DNA from: JAKACA01 sp050010115
GTDB taxonomy: Bacteria; Actinomycetota; Acidimicrobiia; Acidimicrobiales; Bog-793
NCBI GenBank assembly: GCA_050010115.1
Contig: JBEKLQ010000005.1
Coordinates: 1-64,000, forward strand
DNA length: 64,000 nucleotides
Direction of reading: 5' to 3'
Below, piece after piece: positions 60,334 to 64,000 of the stretch. The first letter of the stretch is position 1, and every line of letters begins with the position of its first letter. The notes under the pieces are model-generated. The model saw only the letters and a list, made by a program, of their open reading frames with translations. It did not search any database and was not told the DNA's origin. The translations under genes and the position numbers were made by a program.

Positions 60334-61257
60334 TCAGTCCGGGGTCGAGACCGCGACCACAGGTACCCCGGTCTTCTCCGCCGTGTCGGCCTTCCGCCAC
60401 GGCCGCGCCAGGCTCAGATACACGGCACCGGCAAGGAGTATCACCGCGCACAGCGTCCAACCCAGAGCGGTGGTGCTCACTCCGATGTACTTGAGGCCGG
60501 AGGCGAAGATCACGAACGTGATGGCCGGCCGGATGAGCTTGTCCGGCGCCCGCGACGAGAGGAACGACCCGACGAGCACGGCGGGCACGCTGCCGATGAT
60601 CAGCGAGGTGGTCACGCCGAACTCGACGTGACCAAATAGGAGCGCCCCGAGCGCTGCCGCCAACGACAAGGGGACCGCCTGGGTGAGATCGGTACCGACG
60701 AGTTGCTTGGCCCCGATCACCGGGTACATGAACAGCAGCAGCACGATCATCAGCGAGCCTGCCCCGACCGAGGTCATGCCCACGATGATCCCTCCGACCA
60801 TGCCGATGAGGATCGTCGGGATCGGCTTGACCTTGAGCGCGTGGACCGCTGCGTCGCGAGCCTGGCTGCTGCGACGGTCGAGCAGGAAGCGCAGCACCAT
60901 CGCCGCGGCGCCGATGAGGAGAGCGGACCCGAGTGCGATCTCGATGTTCGTCTGTGCGGGCTTGCCGAGACCGAATAGGTGCAGCAGGTATGCCCCGAGA
61001 AACGCCATCGGCACCGACCCGACGACCATCCACCCAACCAATCGCAGGTTGACGGTCTTCTTCGTGAGGTGGACGGCGGCGCCGACCGGTCGCATCACGA
61101 CGGCCGCCACGAGGTCGCTCGAGATGGCCGTTGATGGCTTGATGCTGAACAGCAGGATCAGCATCGGCGTCATCAGGGCACCGCCGCCGGCGCCCGTGAG
61201 GCCCACGAGGAACCCGACCACGGCGCTCCCCAACACCATGTATGGATCGACGTGCAC
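60334..61257 (-). CDS. TauE/SafE family sulfite/organosulfonate exporter-like protein
   Basis: This 307-residue polytopic protein has eight to nine membrane helices. LGSAVVGFLVGLTGAGGGALMTPMLI is the family-typical opening, repeated as IGMVGGIIVGMTSVGAGSLMIV in the second half. RPVGAAVHLTKKTVNLRL marks the loop between helices. The substrate is a small anion, often sulfite or sulfoacetate; the context does not narrow it. The gene faces rnhB's partner tail to tail. Confidence 0.88.
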   Translation of the reverse strand: MHVDPYMVLGSAVVGFLVGLTGAGGGALMTPMLILLFSIKPSTAISSDLVAAVVMRPVGAAVHLTKKTVNLRLVGWMVVGSVPMAFLGAYLLHLFGLGKPAQTNIEIALGSALLIGAAAMVLRFLLDRRSSQARDAAVHALKVKPIPTILIGMVGGIIVGMTSVGAGSLMIVLLLFMYPVIGAKQLVGTDLTQAVPLSLAAALGALLFGHVEFGVTTSLIIGSVPAVLVGSFLSSRAPDKLIRPAITFVIFASGLKYIGVSTTALGWTLCAVILLAGAVYLSLARPWRKADTAEKTGVPVVAVSTPD

Positions 61258-61275
61258 TAGTACCTCCAGCTACCG

Positions 61276-61294
61276 GTTACGGGTGACAGGTAAC
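61276..61294. promoter_or_regulatory. Short inverted repeat before tauE
   Basis: GTTAC and GTAAC (61276-61280, 61290-61294) are inverted and 9 bp apart, 19 bases upstream of the tauE start (GTG 61257). It may be a regulator site. GGAGG precedes the GTG. Confidence 0.3.
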
Positions 61295-61370
61295 TCTATC
61301 AAAGTAGTAGCACCGCGAGAACGCATCGATTACATCCACAAGCAGACGCTCGACTGCCGCACGCCGCCGA

Positions 61371-62618
61371 TCAGCGGTTGACCGGAGGTTCTTTGGGCAG
61401 GCCGAGTACGCGCTCACCGAGGATGTTGCGCATGACCTCGTCGGTACCACCTGCGACGCGCATACCCGGCACGCCAAGCACGAACTTCGACCAGGCGAAA
61501 GTGCCCCATTCGCCCGAATCGGCGGTGATGCGGGGGCCGAGGATGCGGGCTGCCAGCTCGGCGGTCCGGGAAAGGTTCTGCGTGAGCGAGAGCTTGGCGA
61601 TCGACAGTTCCGGACCTGGTAGCTGACCTGACCGGATCTTGGCGAGGGCGCGCTCGTTGTTGTACCGCGCCACCTGCAGGTTGATCCAGGTGTCAGCGAT
61701 CTCCTGCCGCAGGAGGCGGTCGTCATTGACACCGAGGTGTTGCGCCAGCGCGATCAGGCGTCGCAACTCGCTTCCGCCGGACGAAGCGCCACCTCCACCA
61801 CCGCCGATCGCGGCCCGCTCGTTCATCAGCGTTGTGAGCGCAACGGACCAGCCGGAGTTCACATCCCCGAGGAGGTGATCGGCGGGGATGCGGACGTCTG
61901 TGAAGAACACCTCGTTGAACGAGGCACCGCCGGTCATCTGGCGCAACGGCCGGACCTCGACCCCGGGCGCATGCATGTCGACGATGAAGCCGCTCAGTCC
62001 CTTGTGCTTGGGGAGGTCAGGGTCGGTGCGGCAGAGGATCTCGCCGATCTCCGAATAGTGGGCGCCGGAGGTCCACACCTTCTGGCCGTTGACGATCCAC
62101 TCATCGCCGTCGCGGACGGCTCGCGTCTGGAGCGACGCCAGGTCGGAGCCGGCTCCCGGCTCGGAGAACAGCTGGCAGGCGATGATGTCGCCCCGGTAGA
62201 GCGCCCGGAGGTACCGCTGTTTCACGGTCTCGGTGCCGTGGGCGAGGATCGTGGGCGCGATCATGCCGAGTCCGATCCCGCGAGGGGCCTGGGTGGGCGT
62301 GGCGTAGCGAGACTCGATCGAGCCGTAGAGCGTCTGATACGACTTCGGCAGTTCACGACCGCCGTAGCGTTTGGGTCCCGTGATCCAGCCGAAGCCGGCG
62401 TCAAAGACCTTCTGTGCCCACGCCTTGGCCGCTGCGACCTCTTTGGCATCCTGCTCAGGCGTGCGCTCCGGCAGCACGGAGATCTCGTCGGAGCCCTCGC
62501 CGTAGCCGGATCGAACGACGGGCTTGAGTGTCGCATTCGCCTCGAGGAATGCCTCGGCGTCCCGGGCGAACTCGGTCTCGGTCACCTCTGCTGCTGCGTC
62601 AACAATCGTGTCAGCCAC
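61371..62618 (-). CDS. Acyl-CoA dehydrogenase
   Basis: This 415-residue flavoenzyme starts at GTG. CQLFSEPGAGSDLASLQTRAV near 165-185 is the FAD/substrate loop. KVWTSGAHYSEIGEILCR and FFTDVRIPADHLLGDVNSGW follow, and GVPGMRVAGGTDEVMRNILGERVLGL lies at the C-terminus, where the catalytic Glu of the short-chain class is replaced by the GGTDEV form. That pattern matches the long-chain/steroid-CoA group common in actinobacteria. Confidence 0.93.
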   Translation of the reverse strand: MADTIVDAAAEVTETEFARDAEAFLEANATLKPVVRSGYGEGSDEISVLPERTPEQDAKEVAAAKAWAQKVFDAGFGWITGPKRYGGRELPKSYQTLYGSIESRYATPTQAPRGIGLGMIAPTILAHGTETVKQRYLRALYRGDIIACQLFSEPGAGSDLASLQTRAVRDGDEWIVNGQKVWTSGAHYSEIGEILCRTDPDLPKHKGLSGFIVDMHAPGVEVRPLRQMTGGASFNEVFFTDVRIPADHLLGDVNSGWSVALTTLMNERAAIGGGGGGASSGGSELRRLIALAQHLGVNDDRLLRQEIADTWINLQVARYNNERALAKIRSGQLPGPELSIAKLSLTQNLSRTAELAARILGPRITADSGEWGTFAWSKFVLGVPGMRVAGGTDEVMRNILGERVLGLPKEPPVNR

Positions 62619-62704
62619 CCCCGCACTGTAGGTCGTGAGCGTCCACTGCGGCGATGCCTGCCCCGGCTAGCTTGGCCTGACGGGGACATGGAGGTCAACG
62701 GAGA

Positions 62705-63952
62705 ATGTCCGTAACGGACCCATGGGAAGCAGTACTCGAGCGAATCGACGACGGGGCCAAGCTCATTGGGCTGGAAGAGGACATCCGCCGAATGCTGTCG
62801 GTGCCGACACGCGTGCTCGAAGTCGGCGTGCCCGTACGGATGGATGACGGTCACATCGAGGTCTTCCTCGGATGGCGGGTCCATCATGACGTCAGCCGTG
62901 GCCCAGGGAAGGGTGGCATCCGGTTCCACCCGTCGGTGACGGCGAGCGAGGTGAAGGCGCTGGCGGCGGAGATGACGCTCAAGTGCGCCGTCGTCGACAT
63001 CCCCTTCGGGGGTGCCAAAGGCGGCGTGCAGGTCGATCCGCGCCAGCTCTCCGACTTCGAGCTCGAGCGCCTGACGCGCCGCTACACGATCGACGTCGCG
63101 TCGCTGCTCGGGGCGGACAAAGACGTACCGGCTCCGGACGTCAACACCGACGCCAGGGTGATGGCGTGGCTGATGGACACGATCTCGATGTTCCGGGGCG
63201 AAGCGGTCACCGGTGTTGTGACGGGCAAGCCGCTTGCCGTCGGCGGCAGCCGCGGGCACGTCGGTGCGACGTCGCAAGGTGTGCTGATCTGCAGCCGGGC
63301 GATCTTCCATGAGCTCGGCATGTCGATGGCGGGCTCCCGGGCGATCGTGCAGGGTCACGGCAAAGTGGGTGGGCCACTCTGCTACCTGCTGTCCTCGGCC
63401 GGTATGCGCGTCGTCGCCGTCACCGACGCGGACGGTGGCGTGTACAACCCCGCCGGACTCGACACGTTGGCGCTGGCGGACCACGTGTCGCGGCACGGCA
63501 CGGTGGCGGGTTTTGCGATGGCGGACCCGCTCGATCCGACGAAGCTCTGGGACATCGAGTGCGAGCTTGCCGTTCCCGCGGCCCTCGAGGGCACCATCAC
63601 CGCCGATGTCGCCGCTCGACTCGGTGCCAAGGTCGTAGTCGAGGCGGCGAACGGTCCTACCTTGCCGGAGGCCGATCCGATCCTTGAGCACCGCGGCATC
63701 GTGCTCGTGCCGGACATCCTCGCCAACGCCGGGGGTGTGACGGCTTCGTACTTCGAGTGGGCGCAGAGCCGGCAGGGTTTCGCCTGGGAAGAGCAGGTCG
63801 TCGCCGAACGGCTGCGGCGGATCATGGAAACCGCCTTCGACGCCTGCTGGCAGCACTCCAAGGATCTGAAGGTCACGCTGCGGCGCGCTGCGGTGGCGCT
63901 TGCGCTCGAACGTGTCGGTGAGGCGATCCGGTTGCGGGGGCTGTTCCCCTAG
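62705..63952 (+). CDS. Glutamate/leucine-type amino acid dehydrogenase
   Basis: This 415-residue NAD(P)-dependent dehydrogenase has GPGKGGIRFHPSVTASEVKALAAEMTLKCAVVDIPFGGAKGGV (catalytic Lys regions near residues 68-105) in its N-terminal domain and a Rossmann domain with VQGHGKVGGPLCYLLSS near 215. The C-terminal part has VEAANGPTLPEADPIL and the usual ILANAGGVTASYFEWAQ. The length matches hexameric NAD-type glutamate dehydrogenases. The gene is complete in the window. Confidence 0.93.
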   Translation: MSVTDPWEAVLERIDDGAKLIGLEEDIRRMLSVPTRVLEVGVPVRMDDGHIEVFLGWRVHHDVSRGPGKGGIRFHPSVTASEVKALAAEMTLKCAVVDIPFGGAKGGVQVDPRQLSDFELERLTRRYTIDVASLLGADKDVPAPDVNTDARVMAWLMDTISMFRGEAVTGVVTGKPLAVGGSRGHVGATSQGVLICSRAIFHELGMSMAGSRAIVQGHGKVGGPLCYLLSSAGMRVVAVTDADGGVYNPAGLDTLALADHVSRHGTVAGFAMADPLDPTKLWDIECELAVPAALEGTITADVAARLGAKVVVEAANGPTLPEADPILEHRGIVLVPDILANAGGVTASYFEWAQSRQGFAWEEQVVAERLRRIMETAFDACWQHSKDLKVTLRRAAVALALERVGEAIRLRGLFP

Positions 63953-64000
63953 GCATCGGGCGGTCTGCTGGGCTGCCAGGAGCGGCCAGACTGGAGTGAT

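Overview
The window is GC-rich, and its gene content points to an actinobacterium, most plausibly from the class Acidimicrobiia or a near relative. The supporting genes are a WhiB iron-sulfur regulator, a CofC/FbiD enzyme of coenzyme F420 synthesis, an HU protein with a Lys/Ala-rich tail, two LytR-CpsA-Psr proteins, a class III cyclase, an actinobacterial-type P450 and paired CtaG proteins. The class assignment is inference from gene content; no rRNA is present. Starts are often GTG or TTG, and many genes are coupled by 4-base ATGA or GTGA overlaps.

Positions 1-12.6 kb look accessory. They hold an IS21-type element whose istA-istB pair carries a third coupled gene (zinc-ribbon plus HTH). Next come a peroxiredoxin divergent from a TetR regulator with twin operators, an ECF sigma/anti-sigma pair divergent from a secreted beta-propeller protein, and an orphan MobF relaxase-helicase with phased decamer repeats in front of it. 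The region ends with an excisionase-like HTH protein, a DUF1778/GNAT toxin-antitoxin pair and a decayed DUF433 antitoxin. It reads as the remnant of a conjugative or mobilisable element, since no integrase, coupling protein or secretion genes are visible.

Positions 12.7-20.8 kb encode the aa3-type respiratory oxidase. A minus-strand operon runs from a cupredoxin through COX II, COX I, COX III and a 36-residue membrane microprotein to a CtaG-like protein. A second CtaG, a SCO-type copper chaperone and a membrane-anchored protein lie beside it. Positions 20.9-24 kb hold xseAB, a 3-hydroxyacyl-CoA dehydrogenase and a cupin. Positions 24-29 kb hold a P450 divergent from a regulator, MFS exporter and ferredoxin reductase operon; its promoter appears to drive a leaderless small ORF.

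Positions 28.9-38.2 kb carry a MoxR-DUF58-transglutaminase operon and a glycerol operon (glpD, alkyl-DHAP-synthase-like oxidase, glycerol kinase). Positions 38.3-42.2 kb carry rubrerythrin plus DUF3501, WhiB, an acyl-CoA dehydrogenase and trpD. Positions 42.2-48.3 kb are a four-gene surface-polymer operon (large membrane protein, GT2, two LCP proteins), followed by tRNA-Val(GAC). Positions 48.6-54.5 kb hold a PsiE-like protein, an acyl-CoA synthetase, HU, a PIG-L deacetylase, CofC and an adenylate cyclase. Positions 54.5-58.8 kb are a molybdate/tungstate ABC operon ending in an HTH-PBP regulator. The last part holds rnhB, a membrane protein, a TauE exporter, an acyl-CoA dehydrogenase and a Glu/Leu-type dehydrogenase.
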